A stretch of DNA of 64,000 nt from Litoditis marina (Eukaryota > Nematoda > Chromadorea > Rhabditida > Rhabditidae): the NCBI GenBank assembly GCA_964036275.1, contig OZ038438.1:2114978-2178977 (forward strand), written 5' to 3'. Under the pieces are notes generated by a model that saw only the letters and a list, made by a program, of their open reading frames with translations, was not told the DNA's origin and searched no databases. Position numbers and translations under genes: made by a program. This document shows, one piece after another, positions 23,631 through 34,789 of this stretch (its first letter is position 1; each line of letters starts with the position of its first letter).

Positions 23631-23829
23631 TATAGTCGTCGCCAACGGAAAGGCGGGAGGGTACTGTATATCTCACTTTCCGCTGTGTACTCACACATGT
23701 CTTCGATTTCAAAGCGTGCCGGTTATGTGCACTAATAGCGCAGTGGTTAGCGCACTGCTACGAATATTTTGCTCGCAGGTTCGATTCCGGCGAGAGATAC
23801 AAGTTTATGAATTTGGCAGCCACTATACT
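23631..23829 (+). mobile_element. tRNA-derived SINE, copy c (unit 1 only)
   Basis: Full-length copy with core TAGCGCAGTGGTTAGCGC and B box GGTTCGATTCC. Units 2 and 3 read straight through this point (CATAAGTACTGCGCTGGC at about 37493 and 49161), so the SINE inserted after the blocks separated, or was lost from both others. Confidence 0.8.
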
Positions 23830-23868
23830 GCGTTGGCAGTTCGATCGCTCTTCGTTTGGGTCGCCTGA

Positions 23869-24057
23869 CGGCATAGCAATCCCTCAACAATCTCACGAGA
23901 GATTCTCACGAGATACCTCATGTGCTATTAGTGTGAACGTGTCATGAGATTATATTGATTGCTATGCTACAACATTGAGAGTTCACGAGTAGCTCATGAG
24001 GTATCTCATGAGAAACTCATATGAACTTCTCATGAGGTTACACAATTTGCTATGCCG
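23869..24057. mobile_element. TCATGAG-rich MITE with 5-bp TSD
   Basis: Begins CGGCATAGCAA and ends TTGCTATGCCG, an 11-base inverted repeat. It is flanked by CCTGA on both sides (23864-23868 and 24058-24062). The interior is dense in TCATGAG/CTCATGA palindromic words. It is also present in unit 2 (37543-37718) and in unit 3, where a second element splits it. Degenerate relatives lie near 9960-10050, 19080-19150, 23165-23290 and 63370-63530. Confidence 0.8.
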
Positions 24058-24139
24058 CCTGAGTTTTCGGAAGCGACAAAGAAGAAATTAGGATCGATAT
24101 ATTTAGAAAATTGAAAAACACAAAACCATATATAGAATT

Positions 24140-24836
24140 CATGAAAAAGTGGGGGCCCAACGACTGTGAGATTTGTCTTCTGCTGTGCGCCCCTTAGACA
24201 ACTACTCTCAAATGGAGCAGCTACTGCTACAAAAACCGAAAAATTCTCATGTTAATTACAAACATACAAAAGTCGTAAAATATTTTTTCAAACCTGTAAA
24301 CTAGAATCTGTAAATAACCGAAAAATACTTATATACTCAAGTATAACTGTTCATTACAAACATACAAAAGTCGTAAAATATTTTCTCAAACCTGTAAACT
24401 AGAATCTACAAGTCACAGCTGCGAAAGAGAGAACAACTGTTGAATAATATGCCAAACGTTATAGCACCTAGAATTGAAGTAATGATCAAAAACACCAACC
24501 ATTGTGCACAAAACCAGGAACTCTATAATTGACTACGTTGAGTTAACATCTGTGATTTGTAGATTCTAGTTTACAGGTTTGAGAAAATATTTTACGACTT
24601 TTGTATGTTTGTAATGAACAGTTATACTTGAGTATATAAGTATTTTTCGGTTATTTACAGATTCTAGTTTACAGGTTTGAAAAAATATTTTACGACTTTT
24701 GTATGTGTGTAATTAACATGAGAATTTTTCGGTTTTTGTAGCAGTAGCTGCTCCATTTGAGAGTAGTTGTCTAAGGGGCGCACAGCAGAAGACAAATCTC
24801 ACAGTCGTTGGGCCCCCACTTTTTCATGAATTTTTC
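24140..24836. repeat. 0.7-kb foldback with about 270-bp arms
   Basis: The left arm starts CATGAAAAAGTGGGGGCCCA and the right arm ends TGGGCCCCCACTTTTTCATG. Each arm contains a direct repeat of AAGTCGTAAAATATTTT with its flank. The spacer is roughly 24410-24550. It forms the left end of the 2.2-kb insertion. Confidence 0.8.
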
Positions 24837-25190
24837 TCTTTTTGTATACATGCCGTAGGTATGTGGTTTGATCTGTACGGTGCAGATAAAATTGTTTTCT
24901 TAATGAACCACTTGCCACGTACTACTATCATTTGAGAAAAATATGACGTCAACACTGCAGTTCTAAAAACTTACTTTCTGCCCTCTGCCCTTTAGAATCC
25001 CAGAATACGTCATGTTTGAATGAAGTTTCATCGTAAATTGACCATTTCTAAGAAACTTTCAGCATTCGAAAACATATTTCACGTCAATTTTGTCATCTGG
25101 CCTTCTGATTTCCAGAATAAGTCATATTCAGATAAAGTTTTGTCGTTAGTATACCATTTTTAAGATATTTTCAGCATTTGAAAAAATATA

Positions 25191-25770
25191 TGTGACGTCA
25201 ACTTTGCACTTTTCAAAATCGACGTCATCTGGTCTCCAGAATCCCAGAATAAATCACTCTCGGATTAAGTTTCACCGTTAATTGACCCTTTCTGAGATAT
25301 TACCATCGTTTAAAAATATATGTGACGTCAACTTTGCACTTTTCAAAAATGACGTCATCTGGTCTCCAGAATCTCAGAATACGTCACTTTCAGATTGAGT
25401 TTCTCCGTTTATTGACCCTTTCTAAGATATTACCATCGTTTAAAACTATATGTGACGTCAACTTTGCACTTTTCAAAATCGACGTCATCTGGTCTCCAGA
25501 ATCCCAGAATAAATCACTCTCAGATTGAGTTTCACCGTTAATGGACCCTTTCTAAGATATTACCATCGTTTAGAAATATATGTGACGTCAACTTTGCACT
25601 TTTCAAAAATGACGTCATCTGGTCTCCAGAATCTCAGAATACGTCACTTTTAGATTTAGTTTCTCTGTTAATTGACCCTTTCTAAGATATTACCATCATT
25701 TGAAAATATATGTGACGTCAACTTTGCACTTTTCAAAAATGACGTCATCCGGTCTCCAGAATCCTGAAGG
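25191..25770. repeat. 130-bp satellite with repeated TGACGTCA boxes
   Basis: Units begin at 25191, 25321, 25451, 25581 and 25711, an exact 130-base spacing. More degenerate units extend left to about 24940. Each unit starts TGTGACGTCAACTTTGCAC and has a second box about 20 bases on (ATGACGTCAT or CGACGTCAT), then GGTCTCCAGAATC. TGACGTCA is the cAMP-response-element consensus bound by CREB/ATF bZIP proteins. Whether it is bound here is unknown. Confidence 0.85.
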
Positions 25771-26084
25771 ACGTCAGGAATAGAATACTTCATATCAAAT
25801 AAAAGTCACGATGGCATTATATTTCAATTTTCGAGCGAATCGGTAATTGTTACTCTAAGTTACAATACAGTTTGAGTTGTCGACCGGACAGAGAGAGTGA
25901 GAGAGCGTGCTAAATGGAGAGACGCAGACACTTTCCGAAAAATGTCTATAACTTTGATTAAAACGATTTTTTCTCAATTTTTTTTTGCTCCGCGAGTGTT
26001 TGAGTAGGTATCACATGTCTTCCACAATTTTCAACGAAATCGGTCGAGTAGAAACCCTTAAACTGGGTTTACTTTTCTTGTCAC

Positions 26085-26110
26085 CACCCACCCACACACC
26101 CACCCACACA
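26085..26110. repeat. CCCACCCACACA simple repeat
   Basis: Short C/A-rich microsatellite near the right end of the 2.2-kb insertion. Confidence 0.7.
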
Positions 26111-26658
26111 CGACGGAAGTTGGCGCTCTTGATGAAGCGCATGAGGTCATAACTTGGCTCAAACTTAACCGTTTTCGCTGAATTTTGAAACACGGTCAGG
26201 GAATTAGCTATAGAAAACAACTACATCAATAAAAACTTTGTTTTGCAAATTTCAGCCTTTTTGAATAGAAACTAAAAAAACGGAAGCGCGCATTAGCCGG
26301 ACCAAAGACAAATCTCGCACAGCGCTTCGCGCTGCGCGCGATTTCGTAATAGATTACGCACTTCGAGTAGTCGAAAATAAAGCATAAATTGGATTGAAAA
26401 CAAAGTGAAAACCTCAAAATTTGTTCGACTCCATGCGTTATCGCATGCCAAATTTTACGCACGGTATAATTTAGTCCCCTTCTCTACTGAATAACTGCTT
26501 GGTTCTGTGAACACGAGAAATCTTCTAATTAAAATGTTACTTCTGATTCGCTCGTGATACCTCCTATACAAGGTGTAGAGAAACAAAGAAAAAAAGAGAA
26601 AAAGGAGGGAGCATGAGAAATGAAACAGTACACGCACATATCTCACGTGTCTTTCACG

Positions 26659-26668
26659 TTATATAAAA
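26659..26668 (+). promoter_or_regulatory. candidate TATA box upstream of BTBD9-like gene, unit 1
   Basis: TTATATAAAA, preceded at 26644-26649 by a CACGTG E-box. Conserved in units 2 and 3. It lies 1.5 kb before the ATG, so it would imply a 5' untranslated exon or trans-splicing. The 86-codon frame just after it begins with GTG and has no supported start. Confidence 0.3.
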
Positions 26669-27287
26669 CGCTACAGCCAAGAAATGAGTCAACTTTCACT
26701 GAAAAACCGTTTTTGTGAAAACAACGTATGAGTGTGTATTGTGTTGTGTGACGTTGTATAACATGTTCGCTATTTGTAAATTCTGCTGTGCGATGGTCAC
26801 CCGTTACAATGGTTTTGGGGTAGATCACTTCCTGATTATCTCTCTTATTCTTTGGGCTTGTACAACTATATCTGTAGGTGGAAGAATTATGCTTCCATCC
26901 CTAGGGGACCCTTTGGGGAAAAAACTTGTTTTATTGGTGTATCGCTTTGATGGAATGAGCATCATTATCATGTAGTGGCTGAGCTCTTTCTCGTCTGCGC
27001 ACCGGTAAATGCATTTCTGATTTTTAATTCCACTCTGTTCGCAAAAAAATGTTCAGCGATAGGAACTATCATCGCCGTTTTGCGATTCGTACATACGTTA
27101 AGACTTTCAGACATGGTTTTCAGATCAGATTAGTGTATCAACCCATGTAACTAAGTGGTTGCGAACTACGGTAATACACTGAAGAGTGGACACTATGGCC
27201 CATTTGCTGCGATATTGGTTAGCTACAAAAGCGGCTCTCCAATTGGCTGGGAATTGTCTGAGTATAATACACAATGATACACATACT

Positions 27288-27361
27288 TTATAATACAATT
27301 ATACAACTATACAATTATACAATTATACAATTAATTATACAATTATACAATTATACACATA
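27288..27361. repeat. ATACAATT microsatellite
   Basis: ACAATTATACAATTATAC-type repeats upstream of the BTBD9-like gene. Unit 3 has the same long allele (50645-50718), whereas unit 2 is shortened (38745-38788). Confidence 0.8.
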
Positions 27362-28208
27362 CTTTTTGTCGCTAGTCAAAGGTGTATTACTGTTCGAAAT
27401 TAACCCAAGTTGTGAAGGTTTCTCTAGTTACTTCGCAGAAGATTTTAAAACATAATATACACAATTTTTGTCGAATTTATTCAACCGCTTGAACTTATAC
27501 AACGGAATTTATCTAACCTTCTGAACTGACATTAAGTTAGTTGCATGAGGTCGATTTCACCAAGTATCGAATACAGATTGGGGAGGTTTTATATGTAAAG
27601 CGAAGAACCGTTTGTACGCTTTTTCTTTTCCGTGTTTTTTCCCTCTCTCTCTGCAACACAACAGTCCTCTAATCTAAAACAGATGAAATGATGTATGTGA
27701 TGTAATTGAAACACAATATGCAAACTACTCGCCAAATTGCCTATGAATACACAAATGATCATTCTATTCTATTTTAAATGAGTTCTCGTAATAGGTTGAT
27801 ATTTATAGTTCCTTATTTCGTCTTCTATTTCATTTGGCCGAGTTCGCGGCTGTATGTTGTAGTTTGGTGTTTGGACCCAGTGGAAGGCCGGTGAAGAGGT
27901 CATTGATCGACTGCCAAATCGAGTGAGGCCACTTTCAGTTCCGTTCGTTGCTCCCAAACAGACTTGTTGTATAAATATATCTTCACTTTTACTAATCAAC
28001 TAAACTTGCTTTTCCTGCATTCGTGAACCTGTTCACTGATCCATCTTCATCTCAATATATACAGCTAAATAAAGGGTATTGGTTCGAAATATTTGAGATA
28101 TTTACATTTTATTAGGATATAATTCGTTTGTTGTGTATTCACCCAGATCAACATTCGCCTCTTAAACGTGCTTTTCCAGAGGCATCCTCTTCATCTTCGC
28201 TTTTTCCA

Positions 28209-31200
28209 ATGGCGGGAACCGGATCCATCACCACTCAGAAAAAAGGTACTTGTTTTTCGATATTTTACGTTCAATTGGTTAGATTTTTCGATAATTTAAT
28301 TATTGTTGTTCTTTACCATTCTGACCAGACTGAGCCATTATAACAAGTAGCTGACTTGGGAACATGTTCATCTGTTTGAAATGTGTGAGCAGAGAGAGAC
28401 TGTTGAAAAATAGGAGAGAGGTGATTGTAGAACAGCATAAATAACGCTATTTCATGGTTTTTTCATTGAGAAAGTTTTATCTCATTTTTTCCGAAGAAAG
28501 ACGTCGTTTTTTTTATTTTTAGTGGCAAACATCGACCACCATGAAGATTTCGCAGAGGATATGGCCGCCCTCTATCTGAAGGAAGAATTATCGGACGCCG
28601 TTTTGGTAGTGGCAGGAAGACGGTTTCCGGTCCACCGCGTCGTACTCGCCGCGAGAAGCGAGTACTTCAGGTAGTTATCACTACTACGCGGAGTCCTACA
28701 GTAATCAGTTCAACTTCTGATCAGTTTTTCGACAATGTGACACACTAAATGAGGACGAAACAGCTGACTCTGTAGAGCGGGTAAATTTTATTGCGACCAA
28801 TTCTACAGCGAACCGGCTTTTTAGGTAACCTTACTTTTTTCTGGCGAGCTAGTCACACTTTATTGTCTCTTAGCTATTTCTCGGACTCGATTACTTTGTA
28901 GTTGCTTTTGTGGATTATCGTGATTTACCTGTACACCTGTTTAAAGCAGAGGAGAGTGTCACAACTGTAATTTGAAAGTAGTTGATTCCCCTTTTCTACT
29001 CACAGTCCAATTACTACTTTAATCTCAGAAAAATTCTCAACCCGGAGTTTGTAGTCCGCAATGCATTGTCAAATCGGTTTTTGATCTATGTATTTAAGGC
29101 ATCTCTTTTTTGGAGCGTTGGCTGGCAAGGACGCCGAGTTTCGACTGGAAGAGACGAACGACGGAGTGTTTGAGATCCTTCTGAAGTGAGTTCCTTTCGC
29201 GAAAGTTTATCGTTCTCGCTCCTATTCGGACGGTATCTTTGCCATTTTAGTCACATTTTGGCGGCTAATTGGGTTTAAACTCAATATTTCATTTCATGAC
29301 TATTTTAAACAACCTTGGTGCAAATAAAGACACCCAGCTTAGTAGTCTTACTTCATTTTACTTTTTTTACCTCACGAAACTGTTACATTTTGACTATTTG
29401 ATACTTTGGCGTATATATTTTAAGATTTATTTTGTTTTTACCCGCCCACTCCCCCACGATTAGTGAGCGTTGACTTAAGAATGTCTGTGTTTAGGTTCGT
29501 ATACACGGGTCGTGTGATTGTCGCCGATCACCCAGAATCCGTCTTATTCCACCTGTACATCATGGCAGATCGGTACAGTTTCGTGAAGCTGGCCTCCGCC
29601 ATCGCCCTACGTATGCAGGTAACGACTGAAAAGTTGGCTTGTATTGATTGATTAGTAGTAACGGTTCGGTTTTTTTCGCCTAACAAACGCTGTATAGATT
29701 GATAATGACCGCAAACTTTACGAGTAACCGGGGTTTTAGGTAACCTAACACGGGTTGGGAACCTGGACGTTTATCATCAGAGCTAACAGTGAACACTAGG
29801 TCTTGCGTTGAGTAGATTTTTGTTTCAGGGTACCTTCTGGTTACTTACTCAGGTAACCGGTTTAAGCGGTTACCAGAAAGAGCTAGGTTACCAAAGAGCC
29901 CGGTTATATATATATATATATATATAATACATGGATATTGACGAATTGCGGCGTCGTGACAAACTCATCAATGTATTTGAGTTGTAGTTTGATCTCATGG
30001 CATGGCATGTATATGACAGTGTTTCCAACACATTCACTGCATTGACTTGTTGGTTTTTGACAGTACTTAACTAAAGGTGTGTTGGTCTTCAAAAGATTTT
30101 TAAATGGATAAAAAGATGATATTTCAGGAGATGCTGAACCCGGCCAACTTTTTCGAACTTTTCGAAGTTGCGTCAAAGTTCAACCTAGCTGAGTTGATGG
30201 CCGACTGCCTCCATCATGCTGACCGCAACGCATCCCAAATCGTGAATTTGCCGGTGAGTTCCGCATTTGTCCCTATCAGGAAATAGAAAAAAAGTAAATG
30301 TTATTGAAACACCAGAGTTTAAACTAATGAACTAGTAGTTTAGAATGCATGTTATAATGAACAATGTATTTACCAATTAATCAGAAAAGAAGAGAAAGTT
30401 TTTCTTATGTTAATTCAAAAAATTTCGGTTGAACTTTGATAGCATCGTTTGACCGTTGAATGTGTAGTGCTGGGTGTTGTGAGTGTGTATTTTGTTCGGC
30501 ACCCTTGTGTGAATCCTTGAGTACATCTTGTTCAGGGATTTCTGGAACTCGCGGCCGACGACCTGGAGAAGCTCGTCTCGCGTGATTCGTTCTCTATTGC
30601 TGAAGTTGAAATCTTCAAATCCATTGTGCGATGGCTGGAACAGCATCCGGAGACCAGAGTTTGTTCTTTAGCCACAACAGTTGCCACGTTTCGCTTTCTT
30701 GCCCCATTCACCAAGTCTAGAGTCTTTCATTGTGAAAAACAGCATGGTTGTAAACCACGGATGGCCATGCTTTCAATGTTCTACTGAAGCTTGTTAACAT
30801 CAAACTCCGATGGGTTTTTGACATTACACTCCTTGACGGGATTCGGTTTCTCAAACCCACCACTTACTTTGGGAATGATCAACTCTATTTCAGTTTAGGA
30901 AAGAACCAGTTTGGAAATAAATTGCATATGAAAACTGAGTAACTGTCAACAGTCCGAGAGCCGTACTGTTCAATGAATGAACTGTTTTGTATTGCAGAAC
31001 TGCTCCAAATTCGTTCTTCTTGGTCATGTGCGGTTGGCTTTAATGAGTGTCAAAGATTTGATTCAGACGGTTCGTCGGTCGGGTAAGTTCGTTTTTTTTC
31101 TCGTTCCGCTCAAATCTGTAATTCATATTTACCTGCATTAATGAACCAGTTTCTGCAATAACCTAAAGATTAACAGGATACGCTAAGTTCGGTCCTTATT

Positions 31201-33261
31201 CGTTCTCCTGATATTCCCTCTACTTCTATATTCTATTTGAGACTCCTAAGATTACAAAAATTTTAATGTGTTTGACAACTATCGGAAAGGTGAATCATTC
31301 TTGCCTTAGATCATGATAACCTATTACGGAATGTGTTTGGAATTAATTTTCCCAAAGTTGAAGTTTGCATTCCAAAACAGCCCTCAGAAAAAGCGGAAGT
31401 CTACTGTAGGAGTCTCAGTAGGAATGCTGACAGCTATAAGCCCCCTACAAATTATAGGTCTCGTATCTTGCGAAGTGGTGAATCAGGCGATATCAACCCA
31501 GGCGATAGCAAAAGTAGAGGAGAAACAGCTTCCGTTCCGAGCAATCAAACACAGTCAGTTTGTTTCCTCCTTGTTTTGCTCCTCTCTGTCAATTAATGCC
31601 CTCTCATGTATGTTCAATCGATTATTTGAATAGCCGTTTCTCAATGGAGACTCTAAAAAAACCTTCTTGTTCGTTTTTCGTGGTTTCGTGAGCCATTCAT
31701 GTGAAAAACGACCAGCAAATTTCGAAAATATACTGTATTAGGGTTACAATAGCGTGACACCAACTATAGGCCTGTATAGGTGTTATTTTGGAATTCACGG
31801 AATGAAACCACTAGATCCGATTTGATTTAGTTTTTTGCAGAAAGAGATGTGAATGTTTGCCCCGACCTATCCCAATTATCAGTTCCCGTTGGGAATGTGC
31901 TGGTGTTCGATGCGAAACCTCGTATTTCGACGTATAAGGGCACTCGGACGTGCCAATGTGGTAAGATCACTCCTCTCGTTCTACAGCAGTTACAAATATA
32001 TAAGATTATTTATTTTTCAAGTACGTTCTATAAATTCATGGTCAAATCGGCGTTTGCTCTTCAATCAATGCACATCAGCTGTTATTTTTCAGATGTGGGC
32101 AGGAAGCAGGTCTTCGTGGATCTTGTGTACAATTATGTGCTCGATACGATAGTTGTGCAGCTGGGAGGAACTTACTGGTCGTATTGCTACAATATTCACG
32201 TAAGTTATGAAATTTGATTTTTGTAGTCTGAACTTTGTAGTTTCAGCTTTGTAGTCTTTGTAGTCGACTCGATGTAGATAGCGCCATGGCAGATTCCTGG
32301 CGCGGCTAGCTGGCGGCCTCTGACCGAGCCGCGAGGTATTGTGTGAGGGGGGATACCCACTACTCCGAACATGCCCTGTATTTTACGAAATCGCGTTTAG
32401 TCGAAACAGTTCAAGAACCGAACGGTTCGGAAAAATACTGTATTTTTTAGTCGAGACGCCAAAAAATCGATTTGTATTCCCACCATGCTGTATTTTACTG
32501 TAAGTACAGTAAAATACTGTAACACAACCAGGGACGTTCTGAGTACACTACTGATTTCGTGCCGATAGGTGATTTCTCTCAACGATTTACACATCAACGA
32601 TTGTATCCACTCACAATAGGTCTCTCTGTTTAGACGAGTATTGATGGGGAGAGCTGGTCTCTTGTTGGTGGAGGCGTATGTAAGGATGACTGCCGGAAAC
32701 ACAAGCAGTCGGTCGAATTCGAGGCGCGAGCCGTGAAGTGAGTCAAATAGGGGCTGTGCGGGAAATAGTCCCTTTTCGATCGCTCGCTGTTATTTCCAGC
32801 CCATCAGAAATATTTTACGTCAGAAATAGTACACCAACAATCAATATATCACGATAACCATACCTGTACTTTGCGATAGGATCGACTAGTTTGAACAAAG
32901 AGTTTCATGGAGTAACATAATATAATAATAATAATAAGTAACCTAGGGAAGATCGACTTATCAAGTTATTCGCTGAGTTTCGCCCATTTCCCTCTGTTAG
33001 TTACAGGTTGATCCGTGTTTCAATGACCACGGACCGTATGCCCCACGCATCAAAAATGGTTCTCGTCGGTTTCAAGGCTATGCTGTCTTCTCGTGTAAAT
33101 GGTCAGTACGAGTTATCGATTATTTCCAAATGTGTGCTTCTAACCCTGTGTATGGACAGTTTACTTTATGTTCTATTAATTTTAAACAATATATTTTGAA
33201 TGGTGTGTATAATCTACGTGCTAAGATTTCAGTTGCGGCCGGGTCAGACAAGACAGCATGA
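28209..33261 (+). CDS. BTBD9-like BTB-BACK-discoidin protein, copy 1
   Basis: Twelve exons: 28209-28245, 28523-28670, 29099-29185, 29495-29618, 30128-30253, 30536-30658, 30998-31082, 31841-31960, 32093-32199, 32634-32737, 33007-33101, 33233-33261. They sum to 1185 nt (394 residues plus TGA), with GT-AG borders and matching phases throughout. The start MAGTGSITTQKK is the only in-frame ATG of that exon. Residues about 15-125 form a BTB domain (LKEELSDAVLVVAGRRFPVH, LAARSEYFR, FVYTGRV), 132-243 a BACK domain (FELFEVASKFNLAELMADC, FLELAADDLEKLVSRDSF), and about 250-385 a discoidin (F5/8 C)-like region (VDLVYNYVLDTIVVQL, SIDGESWSLV). This is the BTBD9 architecture; BTBD9 proteins are proposed cullin-3 adaptors. 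It is shorter than human BTBD9, apparently having one discoidin domain instead of two. Exon 5 has FFELFEV where the other copies have FFEVFEV. Confidence 0.88.
29725..29906. mobile_element. TAACCGGG MITE in BTBD9 intron 4, unit 1
   Basis: Starts TAACCGGGGTTTTAGGTAAC and ends with GTTACCAAAGAGCCCGGTTA, a 23-base near-perfect terminal inverted repeat. A TA dinucleotide array follows immediately. Present in all three units. A partial relative (CCGGCTTTTTAGGTAACC) lies in intron 2 near 28816. Confidence 0.7.
29906..29927. repeat. TA microsatellite
   Basis: Run of about 11 TA units in intron 4; it is longer in units 2 (from 41336) and 3 (from 53263). Confidence 0.8.
32361..32545. mobile_element. 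185-bp MITE in BTBD9 intron 9, unit 1
   Basis: The ends TACTCCGAACATGCCCTG and CAGGGACGTTCTGAGTA are imperfect inverted repeats. Internally a hairpin TTTTACTGTAAGTACAGTAAAA is preceded by several CTGTATTTT words. Units 1 and 2 carry it; unit 3 reads CCCACTAACACTACTG across the site, so it is an insertion polymorphism with a probable TA target. Confidence 0.65.
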
Positions 33262-33692
33262 GGGAAGATGACAAGGATCGCGCCTCTTTTGATAATTTGT
33301 TTTTGTTTCGTGCTTGTTTTTTTTGTTGTGATATCGTATTTTGGTTAAGGAACCATATAGCTTTTTGATTGAGACCTATATGGTTTTTTCCTAATATTGT
33401 AACAAAATTTGTGTAATGCGGGGATGTTTGTCAATTTGAGTAAATTGTGATTTTCGGCGAGAGGCGATCTTACGTTTGGCGAAGCGACTTGTTAGTGAGC
33501 GATATATAATTGTACTGTACATGTAAAAATGCTTAGTAAATCTGTGTATTCTACATGTTTTGTTTTATATGACTCACACAAGGCAAGGTTGAAAATGAGA
33601 GAGTCACGCGTCAATGTCATTCTGCATCGGTCATGTTTCTATTATATCCAACGGCAATGTTTTAGAGAAATCGGGTAAAATGGTTATTTCAG

Positions 33693-34175
33693 GTCAAATA
33701 CCATATCCAACTACATGGTTGGCATATTCAATCTCGTCATGTATCCACTGATGTTTGTGATTCTCCGCTGCAAAGGAGCAAAGGACAATTCAACTTGAAG
33801 TCTAACCGAGAGCTACGAGTCACTCTTCAGGTTCGTATTCTAATGAGGCATCGTGCACTTTGTCATTACACGTTTCTGAGTTCTGCTGTGCTCAACATGT
33901 TTCACGTGACTGTGCAATTGACTAACAGTATATCTTGCTTTCTTTGCATAGTTCTGTTTCACTTTTCACTGCGATTCCAAACCATATTTTTCAATTTCCT
34001 CTTCTACAAAGGCTATTATTAATTAAGGTTGTTGTATTTTGATCACTAAGGCAAATTTCACGAATTTTGGTTTTTTTTAAATAGGCTTTCTTTTCTATAT
34101 TCAGTTGTAAAGGAAGCCTTTTCCAAAACGTCACAATCTCAGGGTTCTGACTTTTCTTTCTGAACAAGTAAGTAT
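33693..34175 (+). pseudogene. receptor copy 2, inverted 3' part (exon E, exon F deleted)
   Basis: Exon E lies at 33693-33830 with the same 8-base duplication (GCAAAGGA repeated) and frameshift as copy 1. Exon F is almost entirely deleted: only its last codons and donor (CTGAACAAGTAAG near 34160) remain, joined to intron sequence. The segment faces opposite to the rest of copy 2, so the gene cannot be expressed whole. Confidence 0.6.
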
Positions 34176-34665
34176 ATATTAATGTTTATTTCTTCAAATC
34201 GTTACATAATTAGAGCAAGTTTTAAGATATTAGGAATGAACAACTAGGCCCCAGAGGGATAGAAGCACAACTCTTCCATCTACAGGTCAGGGGGGAGGGG
34301 TTCTAGGGAGTGGGTGACGATTAGGCTCAAACGCATTAAGCTACAACCTATAACTATAGTCAAAACATCAACAGAGAGCTCGAAGTGTCACAATGGATAG
34401 TTTAAATGAATAAACTATGTTTGTTAAAGTTTGGAGAACAATAATTCATACAGTTTTCAGTTGTAAACACCGGCTCAATATGTTTAAGCTTAATCGTCAC
34501 CCACTCTCGGGCCACCGTTTCACGAGTTATAGGGGTCGGTCTTGAGTTCCGCTCTGCTGTGTCTGCGATGTACAGATGTGCAGCGTTTACAGATGAAAGT
34601 ACATCAAACTCATTCGTTTTGCGACTACACAAAACCATACTATGTACCCAGTTCTTACAACGGTT

Positions 34666-34789
34666 TTAAAAAAGGACGATTACGTGGTCCAATCGCAACG
34701 CTTCAGTCCTTTAAACTGCAATACATTCTTCAATTGCAGTTTGAAGGACCGTTGACACGGGATCGGACCACATTATCGTGAGAAAAAAG
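34666..34789. mobile_element. TTAA-type MITE, unit 2 copy
   Basis: Nearly identical to 7715-7838, with the same eroded right terminus. It sits just right of the inversion junction at about 34640. Confidence 0.7.

Larger units (their letters stand above)
24140..26340. mobile_element. 2.2-kb composite insertion unique to unit 1
   Basis: Unit 2 reads ATATAGAATTTCGTAATAG at 37791-37809 with no interruption. In unit 1 the same join is split, with ATT on both sides (24137-24139 and 26341-26343), a likely 3-bp target duplication. Contents: a foldback at 24140-24836, a 130-base tandem array to about 25770, then 0.57 kb with CCCACCCACACA repeats. The motif GAGATTTGTCTT occurs near the left end, inside the foldback's second arm and, inverted, near the right end, suggesting the ends are related. 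No transposase frame. Confidence 0.75.
6455..33617. repeat. tandem block, unit 1 (receptor plus BTBD9-like gene)
   Basis: First of three paralogous blocks. Without its two large insertions (8076-21140 and 24140-26340) it would be about 12 kb. It aligns in order with unit 2 at 34640-45077 and unit 3 at 47115-56828. Unit 1 stops abruptly at 33617 (CGCGTCAATGT), where units 2 and 3 continue for about 0.47 kb. Identity looks very high over most of the BTBD9-like part, implying recent duplication or gene conversion. Confidence 0.85.

Noticed and set aside
23700..23815. tRNA gene
   Set aside because: A- and B-box sequences are present but the anticodon and acceptor stems do not form properly, and the same unit recurs with shared non-tRNA leader and tail; it is a SINE.
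24140..26340. Helitron
   Set aside because: The right end has a GC-rich hairpin-like GCGCTTCGCGC, but I see no CTRR end next to it, insertion between A and T is not clear, and a 3-bp ATT duplication is present.
26715..26975. 86-codon frame just downstream of the TATA-like box, identical in all three units
   Set aside because: It begins with GTG, not ATG, and part of it aligns to a repeat at 6812-6915. Conservation among units is expected from recent duplication, not from coding.
27769..27999. 76-codon minus-strand ATG frame upstream of each BTBD9-like gene
   Set aside because: Identical in three copies only because the blocks are recent. No domain, signal peptide or splice context recognised.
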